DNA from: Lasioglossum baleicum
Taxonomy: Eukaryota; Arthropoda; Insecta; Hymenoptera; Halictidae
Assembly: GCF_051020765.1 (NCBI RefSeq)
Contig: NW_027469086.1
Location: forward strand, 682,001-746,000
Direction: 5' to 3'
DNA: 64,000 nucleotides
The position numbers and the translations under genes are program-made. Below the pieces are notes generated by a model that saw nothing but the letters and a program-made list of their open reading frames with translations, made no database searches and was not told the origin of the DNA. Of this stretch, positions 1 through 8,359 are shown in pieces; position 1 is the first letter of the stretch, and each line of letters starts with the position of its first letter.

Positions 1-1398
1 CTGCACGGGGTTAATCTTCCTATCATAATAAGTCTTTGATTTCTGCTTTGCCGCTACTAAATTATCGCGCGCGCGGGATTGTGTCTCGCTTATCTTTCTT
101 TGTAGGTCAAAGAGGTAACCTGCGTAGGACTCGTTCTCTACTGCGTAGAGATGGGAATCAGAGGAAGGAACACGGGCCAGGGAACCGAATACCAACTCGT
201 GTGGGGTGAAGTCTGTTCCCTCGTGTACGCTGGTATTGTAGCTAAACATTGCCAAGTTTATCCATTTATCCCAGTTATTTTTGTTGACGTACTGCTTCAA
301 ATATTCCGTCAGTACATGATGCGATCTCTCAATGGATCCGTTGCTTTGTGGGTGGAAAGCAGTGGTTTGGAGGCGTGTAATCCTGAATCTTTTTGCGATA
401 GCCTTCATAAGGGAGCTTGTGAAGTTAGTCCCTTGATCCGTTAATATTGCCTTAGGCGTTCCAAAGCGACATATCAGGTGGTCGATGAAGGCGTTTGCTG
501 TACTGACGGAGTCGGTAGATTTGAGCGGCACTGCGACGGAGTACTTTGTAAGAAGGTCTTGCATTGTCATTACATACGTGTTGCCATCTTCGGTAGTGGG
601 TAATGGTCCCACGATGTCTAGCGAGACCTTATCAAACGCCCTGCCGGGCGTATCCGTTAACTTCATTGGTAGGCGAGTTTTTACTCTTGTTAACTTGTTA
701 CGCTGGCAACTCAGGCAATTGTTAACGTAGTTGGTTACGTCCTTTTTGAGGCTGTTCCACCAGTATTTTTCTCTTATCCTTTTGTATGTCTTGGTTATGC
801 CCTTATGGCCGGCATACGCTGATACATGGTTCTCCGTGATGATCTCCATCCTTCTATCCTCAGCGGGGAGTTGGACCTCGTTCGAACAGAGAAATATTTG
901 GACCGGTGTGTCCTCGAATGTTTCTGTGAGTAGATTGACCACGTATTCTCTCGACAAATGGTCGAGGAATGTTTTAGAGATTGAAAAGGATTCCAACGCG
1001 AGCTCGTTGACAACGTCGATCAACGTTCTAATACATTCTTTGAGGTCGTCTGCAGATACCTCATGAAGCGGTGATTGTTTAATCGGTATCTGGATTAACT
1101 TGTATTTACCGTGATCTGTTACCCTAGCTCTATGTAGGAGTAAGTCTTGGGATTTGGCCAGTTTGCCTTGTCTATAGAGATCTACGGCCCCGAGATCGAT
1201 GGGCCGTCCGTCCATCGTTATGAAGCAAACTAAATTGTCCCTTCTCATTATTAATCGGTCCCTTGTATGAATTATTCTTCTTTTACGTGGTGTAGGATTG
1301 CTTTCTTCTTCTTCTTCTTCTTCTTCTTCTTCTTCTTCTTCTGAGGGAATACTCTCTTCTCGCTCATCGAAGACATCTGGTCCGGTCAAGGAAGGCGG
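1..1398 (-). pseudogene. Family C pol: integrase fragment cut by window edge and by element B
   Basis: On the minus strand this encodes the RNase H-integrase linker (including a poly-Glu run from a TTC tract) and the integrase zinc finger and catalytic core, equivalent to residues 1-404 of the copy at 37111-39048. The HHCC and DD35E residues are present. The frame stays open to the window start, so the C-terminus lies outside the window. The upstream part of pol (RT and RNase H) is missing because the B LTR abuts at 1399. It is an isolated piece and unlikely to be expressed as a polyprotein. Confidence 0.85.
1303..1341. repeat. (TTC)n microsatellite encoding poly-Glu in family C pol
   Basis: A pure TTC tract reads as consecutive glutamates on the minus-strand pol frame. 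The unit 2 counterpart at about 52037-52078 is one repeat longer. Confidence 0.9.
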
Positions 1399-2588
1399 TG
1401 TTACGTCGGACGACCTCCGACGTTGGTCGAATCGAGGACCGTACCTCGATTCTAGGCTAAGATTAAATATTAAGTACATAATACCTCTTAAACCCATCGC
1501 TATCAAACTCTTGTTCTAAATCTAATATCTCTTAAACCCATCGCTATCAAACTCTTGTTCTAATTCTAATACATCTTAAACCCATCACTACTTCACCCAC
1601 GACTTTTCCTAAACTTGTTCTAATACCCATCACTACTTAAATCTCGACTCTCCCAATTGTTCTAAACCCAACCACCACTCCAAACTCTCAATCTTACCTA
1701 ACACTTGTTCAAACCCTCATCTACACTTATAACTTGTTTAAACCCTCATCTACACTTAACACTTGTTCAAACCCTCATCTACACTTACAACTTGTTCAAA
1801 TCCTCAACTCCGCTCGAGTAAACGCCACCTCGAGAACAAAGAGATCGCAACGTCAGCAGTCTTGCACGCGTCACCACTCTGTCGAGAGCGAGGACAAAGA
1901 GACTGCAACGTCAGCAGTCTTGCACCCGTCACCACTCCGACGAGCGAGGACAAAGGGACTGCAGCGTCAGCAACCCCCACTCCGAGCGAAGGAGGCTACG
2001 CAGAGCTGCCTCTTGCATCAGTCTGGTGCTAGCCAGCGAAGTGAGCGGACGTGTCGGTCTGCGCTCACTCCATTCTCACACAACGACATCAGTCAGTCTG
2101 GCCCAAGCCAGCGAAGCGAGCAGACGTGTCGATCTGCGCTCTTCTAATTCGCGCTTCGACGTTCATCGACGTTTGTTCTACTATTCTATTCCAAATCCAT
2201 TCCAATTCAATTCCTAAATCAATTCCAATTCTAACTCTTACTAACTCATACTCCGTATACGATTATTACGTTTAATTCATTTATTATTATACTACCAAGT
2301 TTATACTCAAGTGTACTCAACGTTCTTTATTTCAATATATATATTATATTTTACCAGTGCTACGTGAAGTTAATTTCCACATCATTCTACTAAATCCAGT
2401 GACAGTTTCTTTTCGAAATTCGAATCGTGCCCTCGTTAATCATACAGAACTCGGCTTGGAGGTCAGTTCGTCCGCTCCGCTGAGAAGTAGTGGTTGACGA
2501 GTAGACGTTTGGAATTAATAACTTTCCAAATCAGATAAACGCATTTAATATTAATAATAAATAATTGAGCTCTCGCTTACGTGTTCAA

Positions 2589-2867
2589 CCTCGGTCACAA
2601 AGGGAGAAGCTTACAGCTCCGCCGAGGCAATACGTCAACGAGGTGACACTTAGTCAAAAGATTATCGAAGTTAAAGTGACAGTTTGTGAAAGGAAACATA
2701 TCAGTGTCTAAAGTGAAGTGACTGTTTTAATAGTGCCCTCGTTGTCGCACGGTGACCCGGCTCGGAGGCCAGTTCGTCTGCTCTGCTGGGTAGTGCCGAT
2801 TAACGAGTGGACATTTTCGAGTCAGGTAAATTACCTCTGGCCAGCGCCTACGGGGAACCCCTGGCCA
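2589..2867 (+). other. Two predicted leader hairpins of the family B LTR
   Basis: The first is CCTCGG (2589-2594) pairing with CCGAGG (2622-2627), with an inner GGAG/CTCC pairing. The second, at about 2837-2867, pairs TGGCCA with TGGCCA around GGGG-AA-CCCC. Both recur in the B 3' LTR, where the first is duplicated. They lie just upstream of the SIM-type ORF start and would form in a transcript starting further upstream. Confidence 0.5.
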
Positions 2868-3040
2868 ATTTTTCTTTCACGTTTGGGACTTAGACAAAAT
2901 CCGACAAAAGGATTTTCAGAGTATTAACTCTTCCGAAACAGTTCCTTCCATACCCATCCCTTATGCGTCGTACACGTCGTGCAGGCCGAAAGTATCAACT
3001 GGCCAAGTTCAAACGGGCATTAAATCAAACAGCCATCTTA

Positions 3041-3064
3041 TGTTACGTCGTCCGATGTACGACG
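3041..3064 (+). promoter_or_regulatory. Conserved LTR-start palindrome
   Basis: Right after TGTT, ACGTCGT and ACGACGT form 7-bp inverted arms around a 7-bp spacer. Family B has ACGTCGGA/TCCGACGT at the same place (1402-1422) and family C has ACGTCGG/CCGACGT at its LTR start (just left of 36923, minus strand). The shared position suggests a protein-binding site near the LTR terminus. Confidence 0.55.
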
Positions 3065-3284
3065 TTGGCCTTGTACACACACTATGTATACAAGGTCTGA
3101 TCTGCATAAGATCCATACACCGTCCCCTAGACATAAGAGCATAATATTAAGATCTCATTATTGTATTGTTCTAATCCTTATCTCCGTCTCTACCCATCAC
3201 CATAACTTCACCTTGATCAATACCTTACCTCAGTTTCAACCCATCACCACGACACATAATGCAATAAAGTATTGCATCACTCTG

Positions 3285-3317
3285 GAAGCATCTAGAAGCT
3301 TCTAGAAACGTCGAGAA
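3285..3317 (+). promoter_or_regulatory. Heat-shock element in the family A LTR
   Basis: The core TCTAGAAGCTTCTAGAA at 3291-3307 is nGAAnnTTCnnGAAn. Further GAA units at 3285 and 3315 lie in exact 10-bp phase, giving five phased units. This is the consensus for heat-shock factor trimers. It is present in every A LTR in the window that includes this region, on either strand, and was not seen in family B. Heat inducibility is inferred. Confidence 0.6.
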
Positions 3318-3319
3318 GT

Positions 3320-3500
3320 CCAAAGACTGCTGCATCAGCAGTCCCACGCTCGTAGAGGGCAATAGGACAGCCACGAGACTGCAGCGTCAGCAGAAATGCA
3401 CGTGCAGTCCCCGGGAGCGAAGACGCTGCTGCGTCAGCGGTTCTCCCACTCCGACGACTGAAGAACAAAGAGACTGCAGCGTCAGCTATCCCCACTCCGA
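3320..3500 (+). promoter_or_regulatory. Array of CTGCNGCRTCAGC-type palindromic motifs
   Basis: Four related motifs occur within 180 bp: CTGCTGCATCAGCAG, CTGCAGCGTCAGCAG, GCTGCTGCGTCAGCGG and CTGCAGCGTCAGC. Family B LTRs carry three similar motifs at the equivalent place. The half-site GTCAGC resembles bZIP (Maf/CNC-type) sites, but the factor is not identified. Confidence 0.45.
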
Positions 3501-3945
3501 ACGAAGGAGGCAAGGCAGAGCAGGCGCTTGCATCAGTCCGCCTCCGACCGGCGACTCGAGCAGTCGTGCCAACCTGGCCTCAGCCGCCAGTCCGGCTTCT
3601 TCCGACTTCAAGAGCAGACGTGTTCAGTCTAGCTCCGCGATAGTGAAGTGTGTCGATCCTTCACTCCTAATTCCAATTCCAATTCCAACTCTAACTCAAC
3701 TCAACTCAAGTCCTAATTCTCATACGTTATTCCTATAACATATTACAATATCCATTATTCATTAATCCAATTACTACTCCTATTATAATACTACTTACAT
3801 ATTGTATACCAGTGTACTTACCAGTTCTTATTTAATATATCGTTGTTATACCAGTGCTTCGATCTTGTTATTCTTGTGTTAGTTCAACACCATCTTCCAA
3901 TTCAGTTCTTGCATCGAATATATTAAACTCGTGACATATCCGGAC

Positions 3946-4069
3946 TTGGTCTAAAGTGCGCAGTGGAAACGCTGAGCCGCCAATAAGGAATTTGAAGCGA
4001 GTCATAGAGAAGTTCTCGTGCCACGTCTAGAATTGGTCTAAAGTGCGCAGTGGAAACGCTGAGCCGCCA
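3946..4069 (+). other. Two 37-bp direct repeats, each with a GAAA-tetraloop hairpin
   Basis: A 37-bp sequence starting TTGGTCTAAAGTGCGC occurs at 3946-3982 and 4033-4069. Each contains CAGTG-GAAA-CGCTG, a 5-bp stem (one G-U pair in RNA) closed by a GNRA loop. They lie about 100-220 bp upstream of the LTR ORF and are kept in the A LTRs of both strands, although one copy in some LTRs has GCGCTC for GTGCGC. Paired tetraloop hairpins are a common design of retroviral packaging signals; that role is speculative here. Confidence 0.5.
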
Positions 4070-4168
4070 CTATAGACGTGAAGCGAGTTAACTACCAAAA
4101 AGGTTAATAACAAGTGGAAGTTCATTTTCATTATATTATTAATATTCCATCATTACTATTCCTTACCC

Positions 4169-4687
4169 ATGCGACGCCCACGTCGAGCGGGACGCAAGTA
4201 TCAACTTGCTAAATTGAGACGCGCGTTGAGAAATAAAGCGGTGCTCGATCAAATCATTGCCACTACCGAGTGGACCGAACTTCTGGGAACCACCGAGCAC
4301 ATTCCGTGTGACGCGTCCGATTACGTTTCTGTATACGGTTGCCCTTGCAACCCTCCTAAAGAGGTCAACCACGCGGACCTCTCGCGAGCTCCGACGCCAG
4401 TTCTGCATCCGGTCGATTGTCCAGAGGTGATCGACATAGCCGACGACGACGACAGCCGAGACACGATCATCGTTCCCAGGGTCCGTTGCCGAATCATCAG
4501 TGACGTTCCTCTGCCAGCTCATCAACGTGTCGTCTTGCGGCCAGCATCCAAGGCCACTAACGTCGTCCCGAACCGAGCAGCAGCAACTTTGCCAGATCTT
4601 CCCCACCTCGAGGACATCTGTATAGAAGATCCGATGTACGACACCTACTGTCAGTACCGCCAGTTCCTGCTGCAACAATATTATTAG
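4169..4687 (+). CDS. LTR-encoded basic/acidic protein with a SUMO-interacting-type motif (solo LTR copy)
   Basis: This is an intact 172-codon ORF inside the LTR (LTR positions 1129-1647). The start is the ATG in TTACCCATGCG, kept in all full-length copies. Residues 1-23 are strongly basic (RRPRRAGRKYQLAKLRRALR) and could act as a nuclear-localisation or nucleic-acid-binding segment. Residues 47-60 hold CDASDYVSVYGCPC. Residues 87-96 read VIDIADDDDS, the hydrophobic core plus acidic/Ser flank of a SUMO-interacting motif. The end is LPDLPHLEDICIED then a Gln/Tyr-rich tail. No known domain is recognised. In a genomic transcript starting in the LTR upstream of it, it would be the first ORF, ahead of gag. 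Conservation across A and B families argues that it is translated. Confidence 0.75.
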   Translation: MRRPRRAGRKYQLAKLRRALRNKAVLDQIIATTEWTELLGTTEHIPCDASDYVSVYGCPCNPPKEVNHADLSRAPTPVLHPVDCPEVIDIADDDDSRDTIIVPRVRCRIISDVPLPAHQRVVLRPASKATNVVPNRAAATLPDLPHLEDICIEDPMYDTYCQYRQFLLQQYY

Positions 4688-4704
4688 GCGTTAATACAAC
4701 ATTG

Positions 4705-4755
4705 CGGTGAGTCGTATAATATCTTGTATAATTGTTGAATCCTGTAAACTCACCG
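4705..4755 (+). other. Inverted repeat CGGTGAGT / ACTCACCG after the LTR ORF
   Basis: Arms at 4705-4712 and 4748-4755 are perfectly complementary (8 bp, 35-nt loop). Family B has CGGTGAG (5549-5555) and CTCACCG (5594-5600) in the same position. The left arm also matches a 5' splice-donor consensus (G|GTGAGT), so the hairpin could mask or present a donor site. Confidence 0.5.
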
Positions 4756-6832
4756 TTCTCGTTGCATCCTCTCGCGCGCGATTCTTGTCGGGACACTCCT
4801 TGTAACCGCGTCGGACGTTCTCTTCTTGACTGCATCCATAGCAATATCGGTTGTCCTAGTGCATATGACAGCCCGCGGCTGTCTCGGCACGAAAGACCAC
4901 TCTTCAATTACTCTTCATATCTCCACCGTCCGTCTGTCACTGTTCTTGAGTGCCATCCTTTTCTCTCTCTTGGTACCTGTAACAAAAACACAGTGACGGA
5001 CGTGACACTTAAACCGCGTCTTAAGTTCGACTGATTGGACTGAACTTCTCGGAACGACCGAGAATATCGAGTGCGACGCGTCAGATTACGTATCGGTATA
5101 CGGTTGTCCGTGCCGTCCGATTCCGAACACAGAGGTCGACCACGCGGACCTCTCGCGTTCTTCACCTGTCACCAAACCGTCTGCTGGTCGCTACGAGATA
5201 GCCGATCTCGTTGACATCTCTGACGACGACGACGACGTCAGGAATACCATAAACCTGTCCAGTGACAACAACAACCCGCCTGCCGTTCGTTACGAGGTCA
5301 TTGATCTCGTCACCAGCTCTGATGACGATGACAGCAGGAGCACCATAATCTTGCCGCACGTTCGCTGTAGGATCATCAAGGACGAGTACCTACCGTCCAA
5401 CAGACGCATTGTCGTGCGTACCCCAGCGAGACAGCTGCCAAACCTTCCTCATCTCGATGAGATCTGTCTGGACGACCCGTTATACCAGACCCATGCTGAC
5501 CGACGAGCTCAGCTCCTTCAACAGTACTACTAAGATACAACAACTAACCGGTGAGAATTCGTATCTTTTGTAACCCCTTTTGTTCCATGTCAACTCACCG
5601 CGTTCGTTGCGTCAGCGTAGAAGTATCGCCATCCGCGTTGACTGCTAGCGGGTGTCGGTCTCAAATGACTATCGGTGTCCTAGCGCATATGACTGTGTTA
5701 CGTCGTCCGATGTACGACGTTGGCCTTGTACACACACCATGTATACAAGGTCTGATCTGCATAAGATCCACACACCGTCCCCTAGACATAAGAGCATAGT
5801 ATTAAGATTTCATTATTCTATTGTTCTAATCCTTATCTCCGTCTCTACCCATCACCATAACTTCACCTTGATCAACACCTTACCTCAGTTTCAACCCATC
5901 ACCACGACACATAATGCAATAAAGTATTGCATCACTCTGGAAGCATCTAGAAGCTTCTAGAAACGTCGAGAAGTCCAAAGACTGCTGCATCAGCAGTCCC
6001 ACGCTCGTAGAGGGCAATAGGACAGCCACGAGACTGCAGCGTCAGCAGAAATGCACGTGCAGTCCCCGGGAGCGAAGACGCTGCTGCGTCAGCGGTTCTC
6101 CCACTCCGACGACTGAAGAACAAAGAGACTGCAGCGTCAGCTATCCCCACTCCGAACGAAGGAGGCAAGGCAGAGCGGACGCTTGCATCTGTCCGCCTCC
6201 AGACAGCGACTCGAACGGTCCGCTCCAAGCGAGCGACTCGCACGGACGTGCCAGTCCGGCTTCTTCCGACTTCAAGAGCAGACGTGTTCAGTCTAGCTCC
6301 GCGAAAGTGAAGTGTGTCGATCCTTCACTCCTAATTCCAATTCCAATTCCAACTCTAACTCAACTCAACTCAAGTCCTAATTCTCATACGTTATTCCTAT
6401 AACATATTACAATATCCATTATTCATTAATCCAATTACTACTCCTATTATAATATTACTTACATATTGTATACCAGTGTACTTACCAGTTCTTATTTAAT
6501 ATATCGTTGTTATACCAGTGCTTCGATCTTGTTATTCTTGTGTTAGTTCAACACCATCTTCCAATTCAGTTCTTGCATCGAATATATCAAACTCGTGACA
6601 TATCCGGACTTGGTCTAAAGTGCGCAGTGGAAACGCTGAGCCGCCAATAAGGAATTTGAAGCGAGTCATAGAGAAGTTCTCGTGCCACGTCTAGAATTGG
6701 TCTAAAGTGCGCAGTGGAAACGCTGAGCCGCCACTATAGACGTGAAGCGAGTTAACTACCAAAAAGGTTAATAACAAATGGAGTTTCATTTTCATTATAT
6801 TGTTAATATTCCATCATTACTATTCCTTACCC

Positions 6833-7351
6833 ATGCGACGCCCACGTCGAGCGGGACGCAAGTATCAACTTGCTAAATTGAGACGCGCGTTAAGAAATAA
6901 AGCGGTGCTCGATCAAATCATTGCCACTACCGAGTGGACCGAACTTCTGGGAACCACCGAGCACATTCCGTGTGACGCGTCCGATTACGTTTCTGTATAC
7001 GGTTGCCCTTGCAACCCTCCTAAAGAGGTCAACCACGCGGACCTCTCGCGAGCTCCGACGCCAGTTCTGCATCCGGTCGATTGTCCAGAGGTGATCGACA
7101 TAGCCGACGACGACGACAGCCGAGACACGATCATCGTTCCCAGGGTCCGTTGCCGAATCATCCGTGACGTTCCTCTGCCAGCTCATCAACGTGTCATCTT
7201 GCGGCCAGCATCCAAGGCCACTAACGTCGTCCCGAACCGAGCAGCAGCAACTCTGCCAGATCTTCCCCACCTCGAGGACATCTGTATAGAAGACCCGATG
7301 TACGACACCTACTGTCAGTACCGCCAGTTCCTGCTGCAACAATATTATTAG
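6833..7351 (+). CDS. LTR-encoded SIM-motif protein (hybrid LTR copy)
   Basis: Intact 172-codon copy. It carries the A1-type residues Arg111 and Ile122, where the solo copy has Ser111 and Val122, whereas the sequence just after its stop is solo-type. An upstream in-frame ATG at 6800 would add 11 residues, but the conserved start at 6833 is preferred because it is common to all copies. Confidence 0.7.
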   Translation: MRRPRRAGRKYQLAKLRRALRNKAVLDQIIATTEWTELLGTTEHIPCDASDYVSVYGCPCNPPKEVNHADLSRAPTPVLHPVDCPEVIDIADDDDSRDTIIVPRVRCRIIRDVPLPAHQRVILRPASKATNVVPNRAAATLPDLPHLEDICIEDPMYDTYCQYRQFLLQQYY

Positions 7352-7671
7352 GCGTTAATACAACATTGCGGTGAGTCGTATAATATCTTGTATAATTGTT
7401 GAATCCTGTAAACTCACCGTTCTCGTTGCATCCTCTCGCGCGCGATTCTTGTCGGGACACTCCTTGTAACCGCGTCGGACGTTCTCTTCTTGACTGCATC
7501 CATAGCAATATCGGTTGTCCTAGTGCATATGACAGCCCGCGGCTGTCTCGGCACGAAAGACCACTCTTCAATTACTCTTCATATCTCCACCGTCCGTCTG
7601 TCACTGTTCTTGAGTGCCATCCTTTTCTCTCTCTTGGTACCTGTAACAAAAACACAGTGACGGACGTGACA

Positions 7672-8197
7672 CTTAAACCGCGTCTTAAGTTCGACTGATT
7701 GGACTGAACTTCTCGGAACGACCGAGAATATCGAGTGCGACGCGTCAGATTACGTATCGGTATACGGTTGTCCGTGCCGTCCGATTCCGAACACAGAGGT
7801 CGACCACGCGGACCTCTCGCGTTCTTCACCTGTCACCAAACCGTCTGCTGGTCGCTACGAGATAGCCGATCTCGTTGACATCTCTGACGACGACGACGAC
7901 GTCAGGAATACCATAAACCTGTCCAGTGACAACAACAACCCGCCTGCCGTTCGTTACGAGGTCATTGATCTCGTCACCAGCTCTGATGACGATGACAGCA
8001 GGAGCACCATAATCTTGCCGCACGTTCGCTGTAGGATCATCAAGGACGAGTACCTACCGTCCAACAGACGCATTGTCGTGCGTACCCCAGCGAGACAGCT
8101 GCCAAACCTTCCTCATCTCGATGAGATCTGTCTGGACGACCCGTTATACCAGACCCATGCTGACCGACGAGCTCAGCTCCTTCAACAGTACTACTAA
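7672..8197 (+). pseudogene. C-terminal half of the family B SIM protein (duplicated segment)
   Basis: Exact-looking repeat of 5008-5533. It keeps both hydrophobic-acidic motifs and the stop codon at 8195-8197 but has no start, because the basic N-terminus was not included in the duplicated segment. Confidence 0.8.
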
Positions 8198-8359
8198 GAT
8201 ACAACAACTAACCGGTGAGAATTCGTATCTTTTGTAACCCCTTTTGTTCCATGTCAACTCACCGCGTTCGTTGCGTCAGCGTAGAAGTATCGCCATCCGC
8301 GTTGACTGCTAGCGGGTGTCGGTCTCAAATGACTATCGGTGTCCTAGCGCATATGACTG

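Larger units (their letters stand above)
3041..5007 (+). mobile_element. Solo LTR of family A
   Basis: This is a complete 1,967-bp LTR, TGTTACGTCG...GGACGTGACA, with CTTA immediately on both sides (3037-3040 and 5008-5011). A solo LTR with an intact TSD is the product of recombination between the two LTRs of a former full element. It lies inside the family B SIM ORF and is duplicated in unit 2 at 53775-55741. Confidence 0.93.
1..5488. repeat. Unit 1 of a 37.8-kb tandem duplication
   Basis: Bases 1-1237 match 37834-39070, and 1234-5488 match 51965-56222 once the A4 insertion is removed. The two units share the family C integrase fragment, the C/B junction, the B 5' LTR and the solo A LTR at the same CTTA site. 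They appear almost identical: a (TTC)n tract differs by one unit, and one C/T difference is seen near 5178 versus 55912. Confidence 0.9.
2963..5533 (+). pseudogene. Family B LTR-encoded SIM protein, interrupted by a solo A LTR
   Basis: The ATG at 2963 opens a basic N-terminus of the MRRxRRAGRKYQLAK type also seen in family A. After 26 codons it is broken by the solo A LTR at 3041-5007. The C-terminal part resumes at 5012 and stops at 5533; the frame agrees across the insertion once one TSD copy is discounted. The distal part has the CDASDYVSVYGCPC block, then two hydrophobic-acidic motifs (around DLVDISDDDDD and VIDLVTSSDDDDS) resembling SUMO-interacting motifs. It ends in the LPNLPHLDEIC...LLQQYY tail shared with family A. 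Function is unknown; SUMO binding is inferred from the motif only. Confidence 0.75.
5696..8359 (+). repeat. 2,664-bp duplication containing a hybrid A LTR and a B LTR segment
   Basis: The segment is a hybrid A LTR (5696-7671) plus B LTR sequence (7672-8359) that also occurs at 5008-5695. Its left edge is the ACTG site of element A1 and its right LTR edge is the CTTA site of the solo LTR. It is therefore the expected product of unequal crossover between the solo LTR and the A1 5' LTR. Up to about 7294 the LTR carries A1-type variants, and from 7363 on it carries solo-type variants. Confidence 0.85.

Noticed and set aside
1734..2147. Ser/Arg/Gln-rich ORFs in the start of the B LTR (also at 22569 and 52468)
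   Set aside because: Low-complexity LTR sequence with no conserved start or domain. Copies are identical only because the LTRs are duplicates.
3260..3276. TGCAATAAAGTATTGCA as the functional polyadenylation site
   Set aside because: It contains AATAAA within a palindrome, but it lies upstream of the heat-shock element and within the first 240 bp of the LTR. A polyadenylation site there would require a transcription start even earlier. Left undecided rather than annotated.
4163..4678. Long antisense ORF (171 codons) across the LTR SIM ORF, repeated in other copies
   Set aside because: It is fully antisense to the conserved ORF and follows its codon pattern. The antisense start and length vary between copies, and no domain is seen. 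Treated as a shadow.
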